Shown: piece after piece, positions 7,141 to 13,130 of the stretch
Layout: every line of letters starts with the position of its first letter
How positions within the stretch are numbered: position 1 is the first letter of the stretch
Origin: Desulfobacterales bacterium
GTDB taxonomy: Bacteria; Desulfobacterota; Desulfobacteria; Desulfobacterales; JAHEIW01
Length of the DNA: 13,130 nucleotides
Reading direction: 5' to 3'
NCBI GenBank assembly: GCA_030145015.1
Contig: JAQYWI010000155.1
Location: 1-13,130 of the forward strand
Notes under the pieces: model-generated
The model's input: only the letters and a program-made list of their open reading frames with translations
The model's database searches: none
What the model was told of the DNA's origin: nothing
Made by a program: the position numbers and the translations under genes

Positions 7141-7887
7141 TCAAATTCCAAAATAGGCGGCTTTGACTTCGGGGTTATCCATCAGTTCGGTGCCGGTGCC
7201 CGATAACGCCAGCATACCGTTTTCAATCACATATCCTCTGTCAATAAACGGCAGTATCGGCCGCGCAAATTGTTCGGTGATCAAAATGGTAATGCCCGAA
7301 TCTTTTTTAAAATTTTTGATGGCGTTCACCAGCGTGGTCTGCATCATGGGGCTGAGCCCCAGCAGCGGTTCATCCAGCAGCAGCAAGGTCGGTTTTAGGA
7401 TCAGGGTCATTCCGATTGCCAGCATTTGCTGCTCGCCGCCGCTTAAAAAGCCGGCCTTGCGTTGTTTTAAATTCACGAGTGCAGGGAAAAGGGAATAAAC
7501 ATAGTCCATGCGATCCTTTAAAGCTGATTTTTTAACCTGATGGCCGGCGATCTTTAAATTTTCAACCACGTCGCTTTCAGGGAAAATGGGGTGCCGCTCT
7601 CTGGATAGAACCAGCCCTTTCTTTACGCGATCAAAGGGCTCTGTTGCGGTGATGTCTTCACCTTTATATATAATTTCTCCGTATATGGTGATTCTTTCCC
7701 CGCCTTTGCGCTGTTCCTTGATTTGCATATCGATGATAAGGCCCGATATGGTGTTCATCAGGGTGGTTTTGCCGGCGCTGTTCGAGCCGATAACCCCGAT
7801 AATTTCTCCCTGATCGACCTTCATCGAAAAATCATTCAACGCCAGGGCGTTTTCAAAGAAAACCATCAGATTCTTAACTTCCAGCAT
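7141..7887 (-). CDS. livF: Branched-chain amino-acid-type ABC transporter ATPase LivF
   Basis: A 248-residue ATPase of the LivF type that powers import through LivH/LivM. The nucleotide-binding motifs are Walker A GSNSAGKT (34-41), ABC signature LSGGEQQ (148-154), and Walker B LLLLDEP (168-174). Gln206 in ITEQFA stands at the switch position, as is usual for LivF. Walker A reads GSNSAGKT instead of the common GPNGAGKT or GRNGAGKT but keeps GKT. A short charged insertion (about 52-66) follows the P-loop helix. AAGGAT precedes the ATG at a good distance. An unusually long gap of about 190 bp separates it from livG upstream. The ligase gene follows within about 10 bp. Confidence 0.95.
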   Translation of the reverse strand: MLEVKNLMVFFENALALNDFSMKVDQGEIIGVIGSNSAGKTTLMNTISGLIIDMQIKEQRKGGERITIYGEIIYKGEDITATEPFDRVKKGLVLSRERHPIFPESDVVENLKIAGHQVKKSALKDRMDYVYSLFPALVNLKQRKAGFLSGGEQQMLAIGMTLILKPTLLLLDEPLLGLSPMMQTTLVNAIKNFKKDSGITILITEQFARPILPFIDRGYVIENGMLALSGTGTELMDNPEVKAAYFGI

Positions 7888-7941
7888 TCTTAAATCCTTG
7901 TTTAGAGCATTTGAGAATTCGAATTTATGATTTTGAATTTG

Positions 7942-7961
7942 CCCTTCGACTCGGCTCAGGG
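7942..7961. repeat. Isolated CCCTTCGA...CTCAGGG dispersed motif
   Basis: CCCTTCGACTCGGCTCAGGG lies in the livG-livF gap. It has the form CCCTTCGA-n-CTCAGGG that recurs in intergenic DNA of many bacteria (from memory, not checked). The ends of the 14-bp arrays in the two large repeats read CCCTTCGAGAGCCTCAGGG, the same pattern. The rest of the gap (7888-8081) is AT-rich with TTTCGAA-like words and holds no gene. Confidence 0.65.
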
Positions 7962-8081
7962 TGGTAAGCCGGCCGAACCATTTCGAGTTTCGAACTTCGT
8001 ATTTCGGATTTTAAAGCGGTTCCAGATTTAATGTAGTTTCAGCATAAAAATTTACAAAAACATAAGAACTTTATAATTAGG

Positions 8082-8831
8082 TTACTCACTACCCAGATAC
8101 GCATTTTTTACTTCTTGGCTGTCCATGACAGTTGCCGCCTGACCGTCGGCAATTTTTTGCCCAAAGTTGAGTGCAATTATGCGATCGGCAATTCTGAAAA
8201 GCTCCTTTAAACGGTGCTCGATCATGATGATGGTTTTTCCCTGTTGACGCAGTTTTTCAATGATGGGAACAATACTGGCGACTTCAGCCAGACTCAAACC
8301 GGAGAAGAGCTCATCCAGGATAATCAAATCCGGCTGCAGGGCAATTGCCTTAGCGAGTTCCAGGCGTTTCAAATATCCCTGGGGCAGTACGCTGGCCACT
8401 TTGTAGGCCACAAAAGCGTCACGCTCAAATCCGACCTCTTCCAATAAGTCAAGGGCCACCGCATTGCGATCACCATATTTCCCGCCGACGATTTTTTTAA
8501 CCCGGGGCGAATACAACGGAATGATCATATTCTTATAGGCCGGAAGCTGGTAAAACGGTTTTACCATCTGGAAGGTTCGGGCAATTCCCTGCCGAACAAT
8601 TTTATGAGGCGGCCAGCCGGTTATATCTTTTCCACGATAACGGATCCCCCCTCTGGTCGGTTTCACAAAGCCGGTAATCAGATTGACCGCTGTGGTTTTT
8701 CCTGAGCCGTTGGGTCCGATCATTCCCAGAAGTTCACCTTCGGCAATCTCAAAATTCAAATCATCGATGGCCTGCACGCCGCCGAAATTTTTATAGATTC
8801 CCGAAACTGTTAGCAGGGGAGAAGGGCTCAT
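8082..8831 (-). CDS. livG: Branched-chain amino-acid-type ABC transporter ATPase LivG
   Basis: A 249-residue ATPase partner of LivF. Motifs: Walker A GPNGSGKT (39-46), the LivG-typical ARTFQ after the Q-loop region (about 84-88), Walker B LIILDE (about 169-174), and switch histidine His206 in MIEHRL. The ABC signature is unusual: LPQGYLKRLELAKA (149-162) where LSYGxQRRLEIARA is common. This is a known kind of variation in LivG-like proteins, so activity is still expected. The start was placed at 8831 because GGAGGTCGATTG lies immediately before that ATG. The ATG at 8849 would put this ribosome binding site inside the gene. The start overlaps the livM stop by one base (TGATG), indicating translational coupling. 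The C-terminus NAYLGSE is typical of the family. Confidence 0.95.
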   Translation of the reverse strand: MSPSPLLTVSGIYKNFGGVQAIDDLNFEIAEGELLGMIGPNGSGKTTAVNLITGFVKPTRGGIRYRGKDITGWPPHKIVRQGIARTFQMVKPFYQLPAYKNMIIPLYSPRVKKIVGGKYGDRNAVALDLLEEVGFERDAFVAYKVASVLPQGYLKRLELAKAIALQPDLIILDELFSGLSLAEVASIVPIIEKLRQQGKTIIMIEHRLKELFRIADRIIALNFGQKIADGQAATVMDSQEVKNAYLGSE

Positions 8832-9865
8832 CAATCGACCTCCACCCATCTTTCAAATTGATGGTATTTGCGCTGAATATAGTGAAAAATGCCCTCCGGC
8901 ACGGCGACGGTAAATACGACCAGGAACAGGCCGTAAAAAACGATTCGGAGCCCGCCGATACCGCGTAATATTTCTGAAAGCGGCACCAGAATAAAGGCGC
9001 CGAGCATCGCGCCGGCCAATGTTCCCATACCGCCGACCACTGCCGCAGCAATCGGCAGAATGGAATAATCCAGCGCGTATACCGGCATGCCCACAAACAT
9101 ATAAACATGGGTCACAAAAGCGCCTGCAAAGGCACCGATAGCAGCAGCGATAAACAGGGCCTGGGTTTTAAACCAGTAAATATTGATACCGGCATTCATG
9201 ACCGAACGGTCGTTATCATTGATTGCCTTGAGCACCAGGCCGTAATCTGAATTCATCAGGCGTCGGAAGCCAAACAGGGCCGCCAGCAGGACGGCTATAA
9301 TGAGATAAATCTCCACCCATCTGTTCGGCAGGGGGTCCAATCCGCTGAGGCCTTCGGTGCCCCCAAAAATCCGTGTGGCCTCAATGATTCGGACCAGCAT
9401 CAGCGGCAGCACCAGGGTGACCATTGAAAAATAAATTCCGCGCAAGCGTAAAACAGGCACAAGGAACAGCGTACAAAACAGCCCTCCGAAAATAGTTGCC
9501 AGCGGAAGGGTTATATAGGGGGGCCAACCCAAATAGTGATTCATATTTCCGGCAAGGTAGGCACCGGTTCCGAAGAAGAGTGCCTGGCCCAGGGAGACCA
9601 TGCCGCTCTGGGCCAGGATATCCCAGCTGATTGCAAGCAAGGCAAAAACAGATACGGAAAGTAAAACGCGCTGCCAGTAGTGACTGAGAACGATTGACAG
9701 TAATAATAAGCCCACAATGGGCAGCAGCCGTGGGGCGGATAAATAAAGCATTTCCCGCCAGGAGGACAGGGCAAATACATCACTGGATCTGGCTTTTATG
9801 CCTCTGTCTATTCGTTCTTTGCGCTTTTTCTTTGAACCACTTGAATTTAATTCCGCATTCCCCAT
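8831..9865 (-). CDS. livM: Branched-chain amino-acid-type ABC transporter permease LivM
   Basis: A 344-residue multi-spanning inner-membrane permease of the LivM type, pairing with LivH. The family signature SGMVSLGQALFFGTGAYLAG is present, followed by hydrophobic helices and the cytoplasmic EAA-like loop region ALKAINDNDRSVMNAGIN. The first 35-40 residues from this start are polar and basic (KKKRKERIDR) and not typical of LivM. The start is uncertain: the frame runs back to 9922, overlapping livH. The ATG at 9865 leaves 22 bases after the livH stop and has a GGCGGAA-like sequence upstream. The ATG at 9751, just before MLYLSAPRLLP, would give a classical LivM N-terminus. The DNA at 9841-9880 looks like intergenic repeat sequence that has become coding. 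Confidence 0.9.
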   Translation of the reverse strand: MGNAELNSSGSKKKRKERIDRGIKARSSDVFALSSWREMLYLSAPRLLPIVGLLLLSIVLSHYWQRVLLSVSVFALLAISWDILAQSGMVSLGQALFFGTGAYLAGNMNHYLGWPPYITLPLATIFGGLFCTLFLVPVLRLRGIYFSMVTLVLPLMLVRIIEATRIFGGTEGLSGLDPLPNRWVEIYLIIAVLLAALFGFRRLMNSDYGLVLKAINDNDRSVMNAGINIYWFKTQALFIAAAIGAFAGAFVTHVYMFVGMPVYALDYSILPIAAAVVGGMGTLAGAMLGAFILVPLSEILRGIGGLRIVFYGLFLVVFTVAVPEGIFHYIQRKYHQFERWVEVD

Positions 9866-9877
9866 TCTAAATTCCGC
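9849..9877. repeat. Short direct repeat at the livH-livM junction
   Basis: AATTCCGC occurs at 9849-9856 and 9870-9877, 21 bp apart, with CATTCCCCATT between. On the minus strand this reads GCGGAATT..GAATGGGGAAT..GCGGAATT, a low-complexity word type typical of intergenic filler. Here it overlaps the possible livM start. Confidence 0.55.
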
Positions 9878-9887
9878 CTTCTTTCCT

Positions 9888-10760
9888 CTATATCCTTTCT
9901 TCCAGTTCCTTTTGTTCCCCAAACAAGCCGGACGGTCTGATAACCAGTATCACCAGGATGGCAATCAGCGGCACCAGCATTACCCAGTGGCTTTCCAGAT
10001 ATGTAACCGTGAAGGTCTGCCCATATCCAATTAAAAAGGAGGCCAGCACAAGCCCTCCGGTGGATCCCAGCCCGCCAACAATACATACGGCCAAGGCATT
10101 GATAAGGACGCTGTATCCCTGTTCTACATTTATGGTACCCAGGGGTAAGATAACAATGGCGGCAACTGCCGCATAAGCCGCACCAAAGGAAACACTGAGC
10201 ATAGCGATGCGGTCGGTATTGATGCCCAGGCTGAGTGCCGTGCGCTCATCCTGGGCGATTCCTCTAAAGCGCAGACCGGTACGGGTGTGGTGGGTGAAAA
10301 ACCAGATAAAGGCGGCCATGGCGATGCCAATTAGCACGATGAAAACACGCTGCATATCGATAACCACCTCACCGATGTCAATGCTGGTGTCAATAAAAAC
10401 CGGCAGAGAATATTCAAAGCCGATAAAACCCATATATTTAAAAAGTTCCAGCAAAGCCAGGCCGATGCCGAAAGTGGCGATAACCTCTGATAACACCAAC
10501 CCTCGAATTCGCAGCAGAACAAATCGATACATCAGAGCCCCGGCCACGGCGGTTAAGGCAACCGCTAAAACAACTGTAACTAAATAAGGCAGGCCGATAG
10601 AATTAAAAAAGACCCAGCATACTAATGCACCCATAATATATAGTGCACCGTAGGCAAAGTTTGCGACTCCACTGATACCGAAGGTGAGGTTAAAGCCCAG
10701 GGCCACTAAAACCAGTATGATGCTGTTTACAAAACCGTAGACTAAGGTATGGGCTAGCAT
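9888..10760 (-). CDS. livH: Branched-chain amino-acid-type ABC transporter permease LivH
   Basis: A 290-residue inner-membrane permease of the LivH type, the usual length, with about eight hydrophobic segments. N-terminal LVALGFNLTFGISGVANFAYGALYIMG is the family hallmark (cut here as LVALGFNLTFGI, then SGVANFAYGALYIMG). The cytoplasmic coupling loop GLRFRGIAQDERTALSLGIN contains the EAA-like element contacting the ATPases. GGLGSTGGLVLASFLIGYGQ near the C-terminus is also typical. The ATG at 10760 has no recognisable ribosome binding site (ATTATTACCC precedes it), which is odd in an operon where the others are clear. It is separated from livJ by about 215 bp containing a terminator, so livHMGF transcription depends on read-through or an unseen promoter. 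Confidence 0.95.
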   Translation of the reverse strand: MLAHTLVYGFVNSIILVLVALGFNLTFGISGVANFAYGALYIMGALVCWVFFNSIGLPYLVTVVLAVALTAVAGALMYRFVLLRIRGLVLSEVIATFGIGLALLELFKYMGFIGFEYSLPVFIDTSIDIGEVVIDMQRVFIVLIGIAMAAFIWFFTHHTRTGLRFRGIAQDERTALSLGINTDRIAMLSVSFGAAYAAVAAIVILPLGTINVEQGYSVLINALAVCIVGGLGSTGGLVLASFLIGYGQTFTVTYLESHWVMLVPLIAILVILVIRPSGLFGEQKELEERI

Positions 10761-10885
10761 GGGTAATAATAATTTAGCGTTAGTTTAAATCCTGTGGATT
10801 TGTAAAAACAATTGGATGTAGCTCGGAGACACCGACTCATGGCTGCAATGGTAATTTAATTGATACACACTTGGTCTGAGTCCAG

Positions 10886-10924
10886 AAAAACCCGCCCGCC
10901 TTACCTGAGATAGCCAAGGCGGGC
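10886..10924 (-). terminator. Intrinsic terminator between livJ and livH
   Basis: On the minus strand GCCCGCCTT (complement of 10916-10924) and AAGGCGGGC (complement of 10894-10902) form a perfect 9-bp GC-rich stem with a 13-nt loop. GGGTTTTTC follows. It lies about 50 bases after the livJ stop. Partial read-through would give more binding protein than membrane components. Confidence 0.85.
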
Positions 10925-10976
10925 AGTTAGGATTGCCGATTTTTTGTGTTTTGCTTCGGCCTTAATTAGAATATCC

Positions 10977-12248
10977 TTATCTTTTGACCCACGGCGGCAG
11001 GACGATTGGACCGTCAGCCAGGGCTTTAGGATATACCATTTTTCTTTTGCCGTCTTCCGTCCATTGGAAAAATGCCCCAACTGCGGTTTGCGCTGGATCG
11101 CTGCCGTAAACGACCTGATGCCCCTCATCAAACTTGATCCGGCCCATTACGCCCTGCCGGTCGGTTTTTTCAACTTCTGCCACAATGGCGTCCGGATCGA
11201 GAGAGCCGGCACGTTCGATTGCTTCTTTCAGGATATACACCGATTCATAAGAGGGTGCCGGTCCGTGACCCGACTGAATACCCTTCCCGTAAGCTTTTTT
11301 ATAATTATTGTAGAAGTTTAAGGACGGAGCGTATTTTGCTGCAGGTACGTTACCCAACTCAAAGGTGGCATTCAACAGCCCACCGATTTTGCCTTTAAAG
11401 GTTTTCCAGGCGACTTCACCCGCCATCGGTGAGATAAATCCGGCGATGAGCCCCGGTACCTTGATGCTTTTCCACTGTTTAACAAGGACACCGCTTTCAG
11501 GCATATCAAAACAGGCAAATATTACCCCGGCTTTCTTTGCTTTGGCTTTCATTAAGGCCGAAGAGAAGTCGGAAAAACCGGTGGGAAATTGGTCATGGCC
11601 CAACACTTCATAACCTAAAGCCGGATAAACCTTTTTCGCCATTGCCCCTGCGGTACCCCGCGCCCAGGCAACATCCTGGTTCATGATGTAAACCTTGTCA
11701 AAACCAAATTCTTTTTTTAGCGTTGCCATTGTACCGCCCAAAAGTTTGGCCCAGTAAATCACATTCATGGAAACCCTGAATACATATTTGTATTTTTCAG
11801 GATCTTTTTTGATTCTATCCTCCGTGCCGGGGCTCATTGCGATGGTGCCCAGCATCGGCATCTTGTACTTGGAAAAAATATCCATGCCCGCGAGCAAGGC
11901 CTCGGAGCGGAAAGGGCCGACCACAATGGCTGTCGGCTTTTTCTCTAAGATAAGTTTTTCCAATCCCAATAAGGCTTCCGGAACCGGGACACCGGCAGCT
12001 GCATCGCGTAGATCGGCAGCGACCACCTTAAATGGCCGCTTGGTGCCCCCAACATTGACACCTCCTTTGTTGTTAATCTCACTAACTGCCAATTGAACCG
12101 CTTTATGAGATTCCTTGCCTTCCAAAGAACCTAAAGAAGTGGGGACGCCGATGACGATCGGTTCAGCGGCAAATACAGAAGGCGCGGGTGTCGCCCAGAT
12201 GAATGCAAAGACCAACATAAAAGTGAATACGCATATTTTCCGATTCAT
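10977..12248 (-). CDS. livJ: Periplasmic substrate-binding protein of a branched-chain-type ABC transporter (LivJ/LivK-like)
   Basis: A 423-residue type I periplasmic binding protein (Peripla_BP_6 type). It begins with a Sec signal peptide: basic MNRK, a hydrophobic core and a likely signal peptidase I site at VFA-AEP, near residue 27. No lipobox is seen. The mature protein starts IVIGVPTSLG and contains AVQLAVSEINNKGG, IVVGPFRSE and, late, YESVYILKEAIERAGSLD, all usual in the family. It binds the solute in the periplasm and delivers it to LivHM. The pairing with a CoA ligase suggests an organic acid rather than leucine or isoleucine, but the ligand cannot be read from the sequence. A strong AAGGAGG lies before the ATG. 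It is the first gene of the operon and is followed by an intrinsic terminator. Confidence 0.93.
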   Translation of the reverse strand: MNRKICVFTFMLVFAFIWATPAPSVFAAEPIVIGVPTSLGSLEGKESHKAVQLAVSEINNKGGVNVGGTKRPFKVVAADLRDAAAGVPVPEALLGLEKLILEKKPTAIVVGPFRSEALLAGMDIFSKYKMPMLGTIAMSPGTEDRIKKDPEKYKYVFRVSMNVIYWAKLLGGTMATLKKEFGFDKVYIMNQDVAWARGTAGAMAKKVYPALGYEVLGHDQFPTGFSDFSSALMKAKAKKAGVIFACFDMPESGVLVKQWKSIKVPGLIAGFISPMAGEVAWKTFKGKIGGLLNATFELGNVPAAKYAPSLNFYNNYKKAYGKGIQSGHGPAPSYESVYILKEAIERAGSLDPDAIVAEVEKTDRQGVMGRIKFDEGHQVVYGSDPAQTAVGAFFQWTEDGKRKMVYPKALADGPIVLPPWVKR

Positions 12249-12273
12249 AGGTTTCCTCCTTTTTAATCAGCTC

Positions 12274-12292
12274 TTCCCGGAAAAACCGGGAA
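12274..12292 (-). promoter_or_regulatory. Hairpin in the livJ leader
   Basis: TTCCCGG (12274-12280) and CCGGGAA (12286-12292) pair perfectly around a 5-nt homopolymer loop, just upstream of the livJ ribosome binding site. It may stabilise the mRNA 5' end or affect translation. No classical promoter was found between here and 12570. Confidence 0.45.
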
Positions 12293-12570
12293 AAATCAAG
12301 TTAAAGGGTTTATTTGAATCTTTTGTTCGTGGGGTAGCGCCGCTCCGAGTCTGCATTAGAATGCTCAACAGGCGGCTTTTTGATCTTGAGAGAGCGGCCC
12401 TTTTCCGGGGAATTTGGAAATAGAGCCCGACGATCATCGATTACGAATTTAAAATTTGTAAATTTCAAGCAGTGTCTATGTTACCAAGTGGTAGCTATCT
12501 GAACCATTTCGGGATGTCAAGGAATTTGTGTTTTGAACGAAATAATTTGCGCGCCTTTCTATAACCAATC
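12293..12570. other. livJ upstream region without a recognised gene
   Basis: This should contain the liv operon promoter on the minus strand, but I see neither a good -35/-10 pair nor a sigma54 GG..GC site. The AT-rich words around 12430-12470 (GAATTTAAAATTTGTAAATTTC-like) are partly palindromic. No protein or RNA gene was recognised. Confidence 0.4.
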
Positions 12571-12688
12571 TCAAAATTAGCAGTTCCTCTTGGGGGACAG
12601 AGAAAAAAAGTTCCCAAGGTGCTCTAAAGTTAGAAATGCCTAAAATGCCTAAAATGATCTAAAGTGCCTAAAGTTGAGGAATTCTACC

Positions 12689-12758
12689 TGTCGAGAACCT
12701 CCCTTCGAGAGCCTCCCTTCGAGAGCCTCCCTTCGAGAGCCTCCCTTCGAGAGCCTCA
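12689..12758. repeat. 14-bp tandem array, 5 units (copy B)
   Basis: A divergent first unit (TGTCGAGAACCTCC) is followed by CTTCGAGAGCCTCC at 12703, 12717, 12731 and 12745, the last ending CCTCA. Copy A has four units. Confidence 0.9.
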
Positions 12759-12795
12759 GGGTCTAACGACAGGGTCTAACGACAGGGTCGAACGA
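12757..12795. repeat. 13-bp tandem array, 3 units (copy B)
   Basis: CAGGGTCTAACGA at 12757 and 12770 and the variant CAGGGTCGAACGA at 12783, exactly as in copy A. Confidence 0.9.
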
Positions 12796-13048
12796 TCATC
12801 TATCAGAGGATGGTGAAAGAAGCTGTGCAAAATTGTCTCGAGAACGAGTACGAGGACGACGACAAGGACGATGCTCATGGAATCGTAAATCCTACTCGTC
12901 CTCGATAACCAAAAATAGGATTTGCACCATTTAAAAAGACGGAGCGCGAGCAAAACCATAATTTTAGGCATTTTAGATCATTTTTAATTTTAGCTCATTT
13001 GTGGTTGTAAGCACTTTATATAGGTTTAAAACCGTACCATCGGGTGTT

Positions 13049-13067
13049 AATCCGCCTGAGGCGGATT
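13049..13067. repeat. Perfect 8-bp stem palindrome
   Basis: AATCCGCC (13049-13056), TGA, GGCGGATT (13060-13067). No T-run follows on either strand, so it is not a standard terminator. It resembles the short TCCGCC..GGCGGA palindromes scattered in many bacterial genomes. Confidence 0.6.
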
Positions 13068-13099
13068 GAGATAGGTTCTAGTATCTTATCGAATGTTAA

Positions 13100-13115
13100 G
13101 TTCATTATAGTGAAC
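13100..13115. promoter_or_regulatory. Operator-like palindrome over a possible -10 at the window edge
   Basis: GTTCATTATAGTGAAC is symmetric at 14 of 16 positions. Its minus strand contains TATAAT (complement of 13104-13109), a consensus -10; the matching -35 would fall at or beyond the window end. A palindrome covering a -10 suggests an autoregulated gene, but any such minus-strand gene would have to lie leftward and none is seen there. The assignment to a promoter is therefore tentative. Confidence 0.35.
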
Positions 13116-13130
13116 GATAATTTTTTCTAT

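Larger units (their letters stand above)
12571..12934. repeat. Composite intergenic repeat, copy B (right of the liv operon)
   Basis: About 364 bp, the second copy of 5093-5440 in the same orientation. Modules run in the same order: hairpin (CTTGGG 12589-12594 / CCCAAG 12613-12618), TGCCTAAA/GATCTAAA short repeats (about 12621-12680), five 14-bp units (12689-12758), three 13-bp units (12757-12795), and an inverted repeat (12836-12850 / 12893-12907). The length difference is mainly the extra 14-bp unit. Unlike copy A, an inverted TGCCTAAA motif lies to its right (12960-12984). An open frame of 71 codons on the minus strand here is a by-product of the repeats. Confidence 0.9.
12651..12984. repeat. 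Inverted TGCCTAAA motifs bracketing copy B
   Basis: The left motif at 12651-12675 (AAAATGATCTAAAGTGCCTA..) and the reverse complement of 12960-12984 agree at 23 of 25 positions. The same right motif agrees with the left motif of copy A (5173-5197) at 24 of 25. This gives copy B terminal inverted repeats like those of a non-autonomous mobile element. No target-site duplication was identified. Confidence 0.65.

Noticed and set aside
12756..12971. 71-codon minus-strand frame inside copy B
   Set aside because: It is made of the repeat arrays and the long inverted repeat. Copy A does not preserve the frame because of indels.

Overview
The window looks like chromosomal DNA from a free-living anaerobe, most likely a sulfate-reducing or syntrophic member of the Desulfobacterota. 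That placement is inference. It rests on the gene repertoire (an ACR3 arsenite exporter paired with a CPCC thioredoxin-like protein, a branched-chain-type ABC transporter paired with an acyl-CoA ligase, and several tiny zinc-ribbon proteins) and on the long, repeat-rich intergenic spaces. No rRNA, tRNA, CRISPR array, transposase or phage gene was seen.

Left part (1-3200): a cold-shock protein gene on the plus strand with a strong ribosome binding site and a terminator. Next come a minus-strand membrane-anchored zinc-ribbon protein, a gene-free AT-rich stretch, and a minus-strand flavodoxin-fold flavoprotein with a four-cysteine cluster. After another AT-rich gap there is a plus-strand pair of very small cysteine-rich proteins behind a good sigma70-type promoter.

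Middle (3376-5070): a minus-strand two-gene arsenic operon. A thioredoxin-like protein with an uncharacterised N-terminal domain is followed by an ACR3 arsenite permease. Its promoter (TTGACA, 16 bp, TATAAC) carries a palindrome in the spacer, the usual place for a repressor, but no arsR gene lies in the window.

Right part (5486-12248): a six-gene minus-strand operon in the order livJ, livH, livM, livG, livF, AMP-dependent acyl-CoA ligase. It encodes a periplasmic binding protein, two permeases, two ATPases and a CoA ligase, so it most likely imports a carboxylic acid and activates it to the CoA thioester. A rho-independent terminator between livJ and livH probably keeps binding-protein mRNA in excess.

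The most notable structure is non-coding. A composite intergenic repeat of about 350 bp occurs twice in the same orientation (5093-5440 and 12571-12934) and brackets the liv-ligase operon. Each copy has, in order, a hairpin, TGCCTAAA-type short repeats, a 14-bp tandem array (4 units versus 5), three 13-bp units, and a long inverted repeat. The right copy also has an inverted TGCCTAAA motif to its right, which the left copy lacks. This is the best candidate here for an undescribed element.
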